Positions 7,265-15,934 of a stretch of 40,761 bases of DNA are shown here, in pieces (within the stretch, counting starts at the first letter, position 1; the number at the start of each line of letters is the position of its first letter). A model generated the notes under the pieces. That model saw only the letters and a program-made list of their open reading frames with translations, was not told the DNA's origin and ran no database searches. The translations under genes were made by a program, and so were the position numbers. Source of the DNA: Metabacillus fastidiosus NBRC 101226 (GTDB taxonomy: Bacteria; Bacillota; Bacilli; Bacillales; Bacillaceae); assembly GCF_001591625.1 (NCBI RefSeq), contig NZ_BCVG01000026.1:1-40761 (forward strand). Reading direction: 5' to 3'.

Positions 7265-8458
7265 ATGAAAATCATTATAAAGATGTGTATGGCTTCTTTA
7301 TTATTGTTAACAGCCATAGTTTTTCAACTTTTTTTTGGAAGCATACCTAAAGCAGATGCTTTCTCAGGGCAAGTAATTCAAAGAGGAGCAACGGGTGAGG
7401 ATGTTATCGAGCTGCAAGCGAGATTGCAATATAACGGATACTACCATGGGAAAATTGATGGTGTGTATGGCTGGAGTACGTATTGGGCGGTAAGAAATTT
7501 CCAGCAGCAATTTGAACTTGATAATGTTGACGGCTTAGTAGGACAGAAAACGAAAAATATGCTTGCGAATTCTACTAAGTTTTATTCTGGTTTCGTTTAT
7601 AAGCAAATAAATAAAGGGAATGATTTCACCCATTACGGAGGAGTTCCACTTAGTATCCAAGCTGCACCAACGAAAGAGCAGCAGGCAAAATTAAGACAGC
7701 AGGCAGAAGGAACGAAACAGAAGTATATTGCTGAACACACGAAACAAGGCGGCCAGGCAGCCGAAAATAAGCAGCAGCAAGCAAACCAGCAGGCAAGAGA
7801 AAATAAACAAGAACAAGCGAATCAACAGGCGAGAGAAAATAAACAAGAACAAGCAAACCAACAGGCAAGAGAAAATAAACAAGAACAAGCAAACCAACAG
7901 GCAAGAGAAGATAAACAGCAGCAAGCAAACCAGCAGGCAAGAGAAAATAAACAAGAACAAGCAAATCAGCAGGCAAGAGAAAATAAACAAGAACAAGCAA
8001 ACCAGCAAGCAAGAGAAAATAAACAGCAACAAGCGAATCAGCAGCAAGCAGTACAAAAGAAAGAGAAACAAAAAACAGCGGCGGCAAATGTACCAGGCGG
8101 CTACTCACAAAATGATATACAGCTTATGGCAAATGCGGTATATGGAGAAGCAAGAGGGGAGTCGTATGTTGGACAAGTAGCAATTGCGGCCGTCATATTA
8201 AACAGGGTGAACAGCCCGACTTTTCCGAACACGGTTGCTGGAGTTATTTTCGAACCAAGGGCTTTTACCGCAGTTGCGGATGGACAAATTTATTTAACAC
8301 CGAATGATCAGGCAAAAAAGGCCGTCATTGATGCATTAAATGGATTTGATCCGACAGGGAATGCAACATATTATTTTAATCCAGCTACTGCAACGAGTGG
8401 ATGGGTTTGGGGAAGACCGCAAATTAAACAAATTGGCAAACATATTTTCTGCCGATAA
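7265..8458 (+). CDS. sleB: Spore cortex-lytic enzyme SleB with expanded repeat linker
   Basis: Lytic transglycosylase that degrades spore cortex during germination (family knowledge). The 397-residue precursor has a signal peptide (about 1-32, ending PKADA), then a peptidoglycan-binding domain (about 35-103, GATGEDVIELQARLQYNGYY). A Q/N-rich linker of 12-residue repeats follows (about 167-260). The C-terminal Hydrolase_2/SleB catalytic domain (about 275-397) contains VYGEARGE with catalytic Glu near 295. B. subtilis SleB is about 305 residues, so the linker accounts for the extra length. ATG 7265 is preferred over TTG 7256 because GGAGGAGG at 7247-7254 needs the longer spacing. ypeB follows after 15 nt; SleB and YpeB depend on each other in the spore. 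Confidence 0.93.
   Translation: MKIIIKMCMASLLLLTAIVFQLFFGSIPKADAFSGQVIQRGATGEDVIELQARLQYNGYYHGKIDGVYGWSTYWAVRNFQQQFELDNVDGLVGQKTKNMLANSTKFYSGFVYKQINKGNDFTHYGGVPLSIQAAPTKEQQAKLRQQAEGTKQKYIAEHTKQGGQAAENKQQQANQQARENKQEQANQQARENKQEQANQQARENKQEQANQQAREDKQQQANQQARENKQEQANQQARENKQEQANQQARENKQQQANQQQAVQKKEKQKTAAANVPGGYSQNDIQLMANAVYGEARGESYVGQVAIAAVILNRVNSPTFPNTVAGVIFEPRAFTAVADGQIYLTPNDQAKKAVIDALNGFDPTGNATYYFNPATATSGWVWGRPQIKQIGKHIFCR
7781..8032 (+). repeat. Seven 36-bp tandem repeats inside sleB
   Basis: Seven in-frame units of 36 bp encode ANQQARENKQEQ, with variants ending EDKQQQ or NKQQQ. A partial unit lies on each side (7763-7780 and from 8033). Codon-level differences between units (GCG/GCA, AAC/AAT, CAG/CAA) show the array is not brand new, but several units are nearly identical. 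Indels in multiples of 36 would keep the frame. Confidence 0.95.
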
Positions 8459-8473
8459 AAAGGGTGATAAATT

Positions 8474-9817
8474 GTGTTAAGAATAATAGCAATTACAGTA
8501 TTAGCTATTGGAGTTGTAGGGACAGGTTATTGGGGATATAAGGAGCATCAGGAGAAAGATGCACTTCTCATTCAAGCAGAAAACAATTACCAAAGGGCAT
8601 TTCATGATTTAGCATATCGAATTGATATTTTACATGATAAAATCGGTGCTACTCTTGCGATGAATTCGAAGGAATCACTTTCGCCGGCACTTGCCGATGT
8701 ATGGAGAATTACATCCGAGGCACATTCAGATGTTGGACAGCTTCCGCTCGCTTTATTGCCATTTAACAAAACAGAAGAATTTTTATCAAATATTGGTGAT
8801 TTCAGCTATCGGACAGCTGTTCGTGATTTGGAAAAAGAACCGCTTTCGAATAAGGAAATGAAAAGTTTGGAAAAAATGTATGAGCAATCTGCAGATATTC
8901 AAGGTGAGTTAAGGAAAGTACAAAGTTTGGCAATAAAAAATAACTTGCGCTGGATGGATGTAGAGATGGCTCTTGCTTCAGGAAAAAAGCAGGCAGATAA
9001 TACAATTATTGATGGTTTTAAAACAGTTGAAAAAAATGTAGGTGCCTATGCGGAAACAGATTTTGGACCAACTTTCACATCAAATAAAAACAGGGAAGAA
9101 GGATTTAATCAATTAAAAGGTAAAATGATTTCTAAAAATGAAGCAAGGAAAATTGCCGAGAAATTTGTTAATCAGCAAGTAAAAGATGTAAAAATAACAG
9201 AAAACGGCGAGGGAGCTAGTTTCGGATTTTACAGTTTAGCAATGACTGATAAAAAGGATAAATCTGAAATAAATATAGATTTAACAAAAAAAGGCGGATA
9301 TCCAATTTATTTAGTAGAAAACAGAGAAATAAGTGATGCGAAAATCAGTTTAAATGATGCTACTAATAAAGCGATTGAATTTTTGAAAAAGAATAATTTT
9401 AAGAACCTTCAATTATTTGAAAGTGCACAATATGATAATACCGGCACATTTTCATTCGTTTCCGTCCGTGATGATATAAGAATTTATCCAGACACTATTC
9501 GGATAAAAGTAGCGCTTGATGATGGAAGTATTATCGGGTATTCCGCTCGTGATTATCTAGCAGCAAATAAAGACCGCAACATATCGAAACCGGCTATGAC
9601 GTTAGAAAAAGCGAGAAAGAAGTTAAATCCGAATTTGAAAATTCAGGAAGACCGGCTTGCGGTTATAACGAATGAGCTTGGGGATGAAGTATTATGCTAT
9701 GAATTTCTAGGGACTATAAATAATGATACGTACAGGATCTTTATTAATGCAGATAGTGGAATAGAGGAAAAGGTTGAAAAATTGAAAAATCCTGAACCGA
9801 TTTACAATGAAATTTAA
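8474..9817 (+). CDS. ypeB: Germination protein YpeB
   Basis: Inner-membrane-anchored spore protein needed for SleB localisation or stability; it also inhibits SleB until germination (known for Bacillus). The protein is 447 residues. It has a single N-terminal hydrophobic segment (about 2-20) followed by a helical N-terminal domain. Three PepSY/YpeB modules follow, recognisable at ISKNEARKIAEKFVN, LNDATNKAIEFLKK and TLEKARKKLNPN. GTG 8474 is supported by AAGGGTG at about 8459-8465. It is directly downstream of sleB, so it probably shares the transcript. A terminator follows at 9882. Confidence 0.92.
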   Translation: MLRIIAITVLAIGVVGTGYWGYKEHQEKDALLIQAENNYQRAFHDLAYRIDILHDKIGATLAMNSKESLSPALADVWRITSEAHSDVGQLPLALLPFNKTEEFLSNIGDFSYRTAVRDLEKEPLSNKEMKSLEKMYEQSADIQGELRKVQSLAIKNNLRWMDVEMALASGKKQADNTIIDGFKTVEKNVGAYAETDFGPTFTSNKNREEGFNQLKGKMISKNEARKIAEKFVNQQVKDVKITENGEGASFGFYSLAMTDKKDKSEINIDLTKKGGYPIYLVENREISDAKISLNDATNKAIEFLKKNNFKNLQLFESAQYDNTGTFSFVSVRDDIRIYPDTIRIKVALDDGSIIGYSARDYLAANKDRNISKPAMTLEKARKKLNPNLKIQEDRLAVITNELGDEVLCYEFLGTINNDTYRIFINADSGIEEKVEKLKNPEPIYNEI

Positions 9818-9881
9818 TATTTGTAATGTGAATGGTGAAATGCTTTAGGAAATTGAAAGCGCTCTAGTTTTAAAGGAAGGA

Positions 9882-9908
9882 GAAAGGTATTTCATTACCT
9901 TTCTTTTT
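9882..9908 (+). terminator. Terminator after ypeB
   Basis: Stem GAAAGGTA (9882-9889)/TACCTTTC (9896-9903) has a 6-nt loop and TTTTTC tail. It ends the sleB-ypeB unit. Confidence 0.85.
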
Positions 9909-9992
9909 CCATGTGATATATTACATCTCTTGCGCAATGAATGTCGTCCATGATTTAATAAGATGGAGAAGCAATGATGAGAGAGTGATATT

Positions 9993-10652
9993 GTGCTGAA
10001 TATTGGTGATGTAATAAATTTAGAAATGAAGGACGCTACTGCTGATAAATTTAAATGTAAAGTAGTAGAAATAAAAGAAAATCAATTTTATATTGATTAT
10101 CCAGTTAATGAGGCAACAGGAAAAACTGCTTTCTTGATGAATGATACAGAGTTACTTGCCTCATTCGTTAATAAAGAGCAAAATATATACCGTTTTGATA
10201 CGGTTGTAGCCGGCCGGTTAAAGGAAAAAATTCCGATGATTATATTATCTTATCCCGGCGATGATAAACTAGTTAAAATTCAGCGACGAGAATTTGTTAG
10301 AATCGATACAAATGTAGATATTGCTATTCATGGGATTCATAATGAATTTCCTCCTTTTACGACAGAAACGGTTGATATAAGTGCTGGCGGTACAGCGATA
10401 AAACTTCGCGAAGGACATAAATTAGAAGAGGGCAAAGAAATTATTATATGGCTGTCTCTCCCATTTCAAAATGCTCCGATTGAGTACATAAAAACGAAAG
10501 CGGAAATTACTAATTTTATTCCTGTAGAGAAAAAAGGATATATAAAAGCGCCTGCTAAATTTATCGATCTTGATGAAAAATCAAAGCAATTGTTAATTAA
10601 GTACTGTTTTGAACAACAAATACTGATAAGGCGTAAAATGGCTCAATATTAG
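9993..10652 (+). CDS. motI: PilZ-domain c-di-GMP receptor MotI (YpfA)
   Basis: In B. subtilis the c-di-GMP-bound protein binds MotA and stops the flagellar motor. The protein is 219 residues. The N-terminal YcgR-like domain (about 1-90) is followed by a PilZ domain with the c-di-GMP-binding RRxxxR motif (QRREFVR, R98-R103) and DISAGG (128-133). The binding residues are therefore intact. GTG 9993 follows a weak GAGAG at 9981-9985. It is flanked by a terminator upstream and a complete dispersed repeat downstream. The neighbours ypeB and ypfB match the ypfA locus. cheR further on suggests the organism is motile. Confidence 0.88.
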   Translation: MLNIGDVINLEMKDATADKFKCKVVEIKENQFYIDYPVNEATGKTAFLMNDTELLASFVNKEQNIYRFDTVVAGRLKEKIPMIILSYPGDDKLVKIQRREFVRIDTNVDIAIHGIHNEFPPFTTETVDISAGGTAIKLREGHKLEEGKEIIIWLSLPFQNAPIEYIKTKAEITNFIPVEKKGYIKAPAKFIDLDEKSKQLLIKYCFEQQILIRRKMAQY

Positions 10653-10694
10653 ACTTTTGTATAAAGAAAGATAGTTTTAGCTATACTAGATAAA

Positions 10695-10845
10695 GTGAAA
10701 CTTCCTTCAGTGGGGGCCTCATCCCCTGCTGAAGGTTAGTTAAACCAATCGGACCTTTACGGGCAGCTGGGTCTCCCACTTCACTTCTTCGGATTGCTAG
10801 AATTTGAAAAGGGAGCCTTACTGCTCGTTAAGGCTGGGATAAAAA
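10695..10845 (+). repeat. Dispersed structured repeat, complete copy (c)
   Basis: The 5' part is a hairpin: CCTTCAG (10704-10710)/CTGAAGG (10729-10735), extended by GGGG/CCCC inside. The 3' part can form a long two-block stem: CCTTTACGGGCAG (10754-10766) with CTGCTCGTTAAGG (10821-10833), and GTCTCCCACTTC (10771-10782) with the GAAAAGGGAG region (10806-10817). It ends in GCTGGGATAAAA, 18 nt before the ypfB start codon. Other copies are at 1-36, 6423-6455, 15059-15240 (inverted) and 40718-40761. No ORF is inside. An IS200/IS605-derived element or an RNA-forming MITE is possible but not shown. Confidence 0.75.
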
Positions 10846-10862
10846 CTATCGGAGATGAGTGA

Positions 10863-11039
10863 ATGAAGCGATTTGAAGGGATTTTAATAAAGCTGCTTGT
10901 CATTCATTTTATTATTTTAATCTGCTCACAGCTTATTATACAGGAGCCGAAGATTCAGCCATATTTATCCCGCGTAGTAAAGTATGAAGGTGTCAATAAA
11001 ATTACGATTTCTGAATGGCTTGAAACATTTAGCCAATAA
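10863..11039 (+). CDS. ypfB: YpfB family small membrane protein (DUF5359)
   Basis: A 58-residue protein of unknown function. It starts MKRFEGILIKLLVIHF, has one hydrophobic helix (about 7-26), then a short polar C-terminal part ending WLETFSQ. The KRFE start, central helix and RVVKYEGV segment resemble B. subtilis YpfB (about 55 aa), and its place between ypfA/motI and cmk is the same. ATG 10863 follows GGAG at about 10851. The complete dispersed repeat ends directly upstream. A nested inverted repeat lies downstream. Confidence 0.7.
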   Translation: MKRFEGILIKLLVIHFIILICSQLIIQEPKIQPYLSRVVKYEGVNKITISEWLETFSQ

Positions 11040-11066
11040 TGGCAGCAGCATGCTGATACGGGGTCA

Positions 11067-11131
11067 AGTCTGACCTCTCTGGCTATTTTTACACAGTACC
11101 CACCAAGGTTACTGTAGGGTGATGTCAGACT
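11067..11131. repeat. Nested inverted repeat between ypfB and cmk
   Basis: The outer arms AGTCTGAC (11067-11074)/GTCAGACT (11124-11131) are perfect. The inner arms ACAGTACCC (11093-11101)/GGTTACTGT (11107-11115) have one mismatch. A palindrome CAGCATGCTG sits just upstream (11046-11055). There is no T tract after the hairpin, so it is not a standard terminator. It resembles a REP/MITE-type palindrome, but no second copy is in the window. Confidence 0.5.
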
Positions 11132-11231
11132 GGTCGGATATTTTTAATTTAAAATGATTATATTTACAATCTATCAAAATGGTAAACTAGTATAAATTTC
11201 AATGGAAGTTCCACTGTATACAGGAGGTATT

Positions 11232-11903
11232 ATGGGAAAAACAATTTCTGTAGCGATTGATGGTCCTGCGGCTGCAGGTAAAAGTACTGTCGCAAAAATT
11301 ATCGCTGAGCATTTTTCATATGTTTATATTGATACAGGCGCAATGTACCGAGCTTTGACATTAGCAGCTATTAAAAATAAAGCAAATCTTGAAGAGGAAA
11401 AAGAAGTTGCTGATATTCTGGCAAAGATTGAAATTGAATTACTGCCTGCTGAAAAAGGACAGCTCGTTTTATTAAATGGAGAAGATGTGACGGACGATAT
11501 TCGAAAAGATGAAGTAACAAATAATGTTTCTATTGTCGCAAAACATGGTAAAGTTAGAGAAGAGATGGTTATAAGACAGCGTCATCTCGCAGCAAATGGC
11601 GGCGTCGTAATGGATGGAAGGGATATTGGCACACATGTGCTTCCAAATGCGCAGCTGAAAATATTTCTAAAAGCATCTGTTGATGAGAGAGCGAAAAGAA
11701 GGCATGAGGAAAATGTATCAAAAGGTTTTCCATCAGATTTAGAAAAGCTGAAAAGTGAAATAGCGAGCCGTGATAAGCTTGATTCCGAAAGGGAAATAGC
11801 TCCGCTTAAGAAAGCTGATGATGCGATTGAAATTGATACAACATCATTTTCCATTTTAGAAGTCGTTGAAAAGATAAAACAGTTAATGGAAGAGAGGCTT
11901 TAA
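11232..11903 (+). CDS. cmk: Cytidylate kinase
   Basis: Phosphorylates CMP and dCMP to the diphosphates using ATP; cytosolic. The protein is 223 residues. The P-loop [10 protein letters not shown] is at 10-19, followed by the IDTGAMYRA segment, the [12 protein letters not shown] segment and the ERAKRRHEE lid region, all typical of the short bacterial Cmk. ATG 11232 is preceded by AGGAGGT at 11222-11228; the in-frame ATG 11202 has no ribosome-binding site and would add ten foreign residues. plsC begins 4 nt after the stop, so the two are likely co-transcribed. Confidence 0.95.
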   Translation: MGKTISVAIDGPAAAGKSTVAKIIAEHFSYVYIDTGAMYRALTLAAIKNKANLEEEKEVADILAKIEIELLPAEKGQLVLLNGEDVTDDIRKDEVTNNVSIVAKHGKVREEMVIRQRHLAANGGVVMDGRDIGTHVLPNAQLKIFLKASVDERAKRRHEENVSKGFPSDLEKLKSEIASRDKLDSEREIAPLKKADDAIEIDTTSFSILEVVEKIKQLMEERL

Positions 11904-11907
11904 TAAA

Positions 11908-12492
11908 GTGTTCATGTATAAATTAGGCAGAGGTGCTGTAAAAACTCTTCTTACACCTTTTTATCGCTTTGAAGTTATCGGGTATGAGAATATACCGAAA
12001 GAAGGCGGAGTACTCATTTGCTCAAACCATATAAGCAACTTCGACCCGCCGGTTGTCGGTATCACTGCTGCTCCGCGTCAAGTTCATTTTATGGCAAAGG
12101 CAGAGCTGTTTAAAGTACCAGTATTGGGACCTTTAGTCCGCAGTTTCGGTACTTTTCCGGTAAAAAGAGGGATGAGTGACCGTGAAGCATTAAGGGTAGC
12201 TTTAAAAATATTAAAAGATGGTAAAATTTTAGGTCTGTTTCCAGAAGGAACGAGAAGTGTTAATGGAGAATTAGGTAAAGGACTCTCGGGTGCCGGTTTT
12301 TTCGCCTTACGTTCCAATGCAGCTGTCGTCCCATGTGCTATTATCGGTCCGTATAAAGCATTTAGCCGATTAAAAGTCGTTTATGGAAAACCGATTAATA
12401 TGGAAGAACTAAGAGAGCAAAAAGCTTCTGCTGATGTTGTGACTGAAGTGATTATGGCGGAAATCAAAAACCTTATTGAAAAAAATAAGTAG
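11908..12492 (+). CDS. plsC: 1-acyl-sn-glycerol-3-phosphate acyltransferase
   Basis: Transfers an acyl chain to lysophosphatidic acid, making phosphatidic acid for membrane phospholipids. The protein is 194 residues. It has the acyltransferase motif NHISNFD (catalytic H41-x4-D46), FPVKRG, and FPEGTRS (111-117). GTG 11908 is kept because AGAGAGG lies about 10 nt upstream; ATG 11914 is an alternative two residues in. It is tightly coupled to cmk. B. subtilis plsC is not at this locus, but other Bacillaceae carry an acyltransferase between cmk and ypfD. gpsA further on supplies the glycerol-3-phosphate backbone for the same pathway. Confidence 0.9.
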   Translation: MFMYKLGRGAVKTLLTPFYRFEVIGYENIPKEGGVLICSNHISNFDPPVVGITAAPRQVHFMAKAELFKVPVLGPLVRSFGTFPVKRGMSDREALRVALKILKDGKILGLFPEGTRSVNGELGKGLSGAGFFALRSNAAVVPCAIIGPYKAFSRLKVVYGKPINMEELREQKASADVVTEVIMAEIKNLIEKNK

Positions 12493-12641
12493 ATTAAAGC
12501 TTATCGCTTGACAAAAAGTAGCATTTATTAGAAGTTTATTAGAAGAGGGGTATTGTCATTTTATTTTTAAAATGAATGAAATGATAACATACATATTTTA
12601 ATCTAAAGTCGCACTTGTTTTTGACCAAGGAGGTTATGGAG

Positions 12642-13784
12642 ATGGAAGAGTTAAACAATGTTGAAGTACAATCACCAGAAGTAGGACAGATCGTTAAAGG
12701 TGTCGTTACGAAAGTGGAGGAAAAACAAGTAATCATCGAAATAGAAAACTGCAAGTTCACAGGAATTATCCCAATTAGTGAACTTTCAAGCCTTCATGTT
12801 GAAAAAGCATCTGATATTGTCGGTGAAAACGATCAATTAGATTTAAAAGTGATTAAAGTGGAAGAAGAATCACTAATTTTATCGAAACGCGCCGTTGATG
12901 CGGACCTAGCGTGGGAAAGTCTTGAAGATAAATTTGAATCTAAAGAAGTTTTTAATGCGGAAATAAAAGATGTTGTTAAAGGTGGACTCGTAGTAGATTT
13001 AGGTGTTAGAGGTTTTATCCCTGCTTCGTTAGTAGAAACATATTTTGTTGAAGATTTCTCAGAATACAAAGGGAAAACTTTATCATTAATTGTAGTAGAA
13101 ATTGATAAAGAGAAAAATAGAGTCATCTTATCACACCGGGCAGTTGTGGAAAAAGAACAGGTGGAAAAGAAGCAAGAGCTGCTTGATTCAATCCAGGCTG
13201 GGGATGTATTAGAAGGAACGGTTCAAAGATTAACGAACTTCGGTGCATTCGTTGATATAGGCGGAATTGACGGCCTCGTTCATATTTCGCAATTATCACA
13301 TACACATGTTGACAAACCGTCTGATGTTGTAGAAGAAGGACAGAAAGTATCTGTAAAAGTATTATCTGTTGACCGTGATAATGAGAGAATTTCACTGTCT
13401 ATAAAAGAAACGCTGCCAGGACCTTTTGAAGCAATGAAGGAAAAAGTAAAGGCTGGCGATGTTATTGAAGGAGAAGTGAAACGCCTCGTATCATTTGGTG
13501 CATTTGTTGAAATTTTCCCGGGTGTGGAAGGGCTAGTTCATATTTCACAAATTTCTCACAAGCATATTGGAACACCGCATGAGGTGCTTGAAGAGGGACA
13601 AACAGTTAAGGTGAAGGTGCTCGATATAAATAGTGAAGAGCAGCGTATCTCACTTAGCATTCGTGAATTAGAAGAGTCACCGAATGCAAGTGAAGAAGAT
13701 TATATTAGATTTCAATCTCAAGATGAACCATCAGGTTTTCAGCTTGGTGAGATGATTGGTGATCAATTAAATAAACTAAAGTAA
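12642..13784 (+). CDS. ypfD: S1-domain RNA-binding protein YpfD (RpsA-like)
   Basis: Homologue of ribosomal protein S1, 380 residues, with four S1 repeats (about 14-85, 100-170, 187-255, 272-345). Each has the GxIVxKV/VDIGxxGLVHISQLS pattern; repeats three and four are the most canonical. In Firmicutes it is not an essential ribosomal protein as in E. coli, and its exact role is unclear. ATG 12642 lies 8 nt after AAGGAGG (12627-12633). Open frame continues back to TTG 12615, but that would put the ribosome-binding site inside the gene. fni follows after 12 nt, probably co-transcribed. The 149-nt upstream gap has a TTGACA at 12508 without a clear -10. Confidence 0.92.
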   Translation: MEELNNVEVQSPEVGQIVKGVVTKVEEKQVIIEIENCKFTGIIPISELSSLHVEKASDIVGENDQLDLKVIKVEEESLILSKRAVDADLAWESLEDKFESKEVFNAEIKDVVKGGLVVDLGVRGFIPASLVETYFVEDFSEYKGKTLSLIVVEIDKEKNRVILSHRAVVEKEQVEKKQELLDSIQAGDVLEGTVQRLTNFGAFVDIGGIDGLVHISQLSHTHVDKPSDVVEEGQKVSVKVLSVDRDNERISLSIKETLPGPFEAMKEKVKAGDVIEGEVKRLVSFGAFVEIFPGVEGLVHISQISHKHIGTPHEVLEEGQTVKVKVLDINSEEQRISLSIRELEESPNASEEDYIRFQSQDEPSGFQLGEMIGDQLNKLK

Positions 13785-13796
13785 ATGGTGATTTAG

Positions 13797-14850
<1,054 letters not shown>

Positions 14851-14852
<2 letters not shown>

Positions 14853-14876
14853 GCTCGCCAATTGGCGAGCTTTTTC
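14851..14876. terminator. Bidirectional terminator between fni and ypzI
   Basis: A perfect 9-bp stem AAGCTCGCC (14851-14859)/GGCGAGCTT (14864-14872) has an AATT loop and a T tract. Its position between convergent genes means it could serve both. Confidence 0.92.
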
Positions 14877-14886
14877 TATTATTTCA

Positions 14887-15018
14887 TTATTGATTTCTTC
14901 TTCTTGCAGCTTCTGGTCCTTCTAAACCAGTTGAGCCTTTGTAATTAATTGACTGGTCCCGGTCAGATTCTACTCTTTTACTTTCTCTTAGTTTCTTTTC
15001 TTGGCGATCTTTTCCCAT
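14887..15018 (-). CDS. ypzI: YpzI family small protein
   Basis: A 43-residue, highly charged protein starting MGKDRQEKKLRESKRVESD, with a SINYKGSTGLEGPEAARRR C-terminal part. The sequence resembles B. subtilis YpzI, a short protein of unknown function encoded near fni. The start (CAT at 15016-15018 on the + strand) is preceded by AGGAGGG on the minus strand, an excellent ribosome-binding site. It is the only minus-strand gene in the window and is convergent with fni. A dispersed-repeat copy lies upstream of it, in the same orientation. Confidence 0.8.
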   Translation of the reverse strand: MGKDRQEKKLRESKRVESDRDQSINYKGSTGLEGPEAARRRNQ

Positions 15019-15058
15019 CTCTATCCCTCCTTTTTTTTAGTATTCATTTTCTATATTA

Positions 15059-15240
15059 ATTTTATCCCAGCCTTAACGGGCAGTAAGACACCACTTTCAA
15101 AATTCTAGGGATTCGAAGAAGTGAAGCAGGAGATCACCTGCCAGTAAAGATCCAAACAAAGAAAGCATACTAAGTTCTATACTTCACCCGAGCAACGTAT
15201 GTGTGATCGGCATCGTGCGGATTCATCAGTAAGGATGAGA
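15059..15240 (-). repeat. Dispersed structured repeat, inverted copy with internal insertion (copy d)
   Basis: Read on the minus strand, 15059-15155 aligns closely with the 3' two thirds of copy c, sharing CTTCACTTCTTCG and CTGCCCGTTAAGGCTGGGAT. The 5' part differs: a hairpin-like TCATCCTTACTGATGA near 15222-15238 resembles the 5' hairpin, but roughly 70 extra nt separate it from the conserved part. This is either an older copy or a longer variant. The boundary at 15240 is uncertain. Confidence 0.6.
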
Positions 15241-15340
15241 AAAAACCCTGCTTATGGAAATTTCACTTTATTTTTATTCGCAAAGCTGTTTTAACACAAA
15301 TAGATTTAGCCATAATGGGAATAATAGGAGGAGGAGTGAA

Positions 15341-15934
15341 GTGGAAGGAATTATTTATTATTGGTTCATGTGGGCGGCATGGATTGTTTGCACATTTATG
15401 TGGAGAAAAGGGAAATGGAGAACGTGGATTATTGCTTTTATTTTAGTAAATATTATTTTTAGTAATTCATTTATTGCTATAGCTGATTTTCAAGTGAGAG
15501 TAAATTATTTTTTATTTCTACTTCTTGGCTATTTTTTACTGGCGAATCGGAAAATAACATTTTCCTTTTTTCTGACTTCTGTCACATTGACGTTTGCTTA
15601 CAGCGGAATGATGCTCTTTCAGTTGTATGACCCGGTCTGGTTTATTTTCGGTGGGACATGGATTATAAGTGTTCTCGTTAGTTTTTTATCTCTCTATATC
15701 GGCAAAACAGCTTATGAGCAGTTTGCGTATGTGCTTATAGCAGTTTGCCAGGGAGAATTTTTATATTCATTTATATTGAGTAATATTTACAGCGGATTGA
15801 CGGTCGGGACGGAACAATTTCTTGATATTACAATTTTAAGCTGTACTCTCATCTATATTTGGGCACTATATAAAAATATGATTTTTTATGTGGAACAGCT
15901 TCTTCAAAAACCAGTAAAGGAGAAACAGGGATAG
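15341..15934 (+). CDS. yphA: YphA family membrane protein
   Basis: Function unknown. The protein is 197 residues with about five to six hydrophobic segments, beginning MEGIIYYWFMWAAWIV. GTG 15341 follows AGGAGGAGG (15326-15334), and the resulting length matches B. subtilis YphA (199 aa). An upstream in-frame ATG at 15254 would add residues encoded next to the repeat and has no ribosome-binding site. The stop is immediately adjacent to the start of seaA, so the genes are translationally coupled. The context with seaA suggests a role linked to spore envelope, but this is inference. Confidence 0.75.
   Translation: MEGIIYYWFMWAAWIVCTFMWRKGKWRTWIIAFILVNIIFSNSFIAIADFQVRVNYFLFLLLGYFLLANRKITFSFFLTSVTLTFAYSGMMLFQLYDPVWFIFGGTWIISVLVSFLSLYIGKTAYEQFAYVLIAVCQGEFLYSFILSNIYSGLTVGTEQFLDITILSCTLIYIWALYKNMIFYVEQLLQKPVKEKQG

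Noticed and set aside
7650-8180. Long antisense and out-of-frame open frames over the sleB repeat
   Set aside because: They arise because a 36-bp repeat without stops in one unit has none in all units. Their products are low-complexity (LLVLVYFLL-type or KINKNKQ-type), lack ribosome-binding sites and overlap a clear sleB gene.
9853-9867. cre-like sequence TTGAAAGCGCTCTAG after ypeB
   Set aside because: The first ten bases fit the catabolite-response consensus but the end does not. It lies between a stop codon and a terminator, where it would not control a promoter.
10674-10690. GCTATACTA next to the repeat at 10695, also found beside the first foldback element
   Set aside because: A 9-nt AT-rich match is expected by chance in this composition; it gives no reliable link between the two element families.
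11202-11231. Upstream start of cmk at ATG 11202
   Set aside because: The AGGAGGT ribosome-binding site lies inside this extension, just before ATG 11232, which gives the family N terminus.
12508-12536. Promoter upstream of ypfD
   Set aside because: TTGACA is present, but no acceptable -10 is seen at 15-21 bp, so I do not call it.
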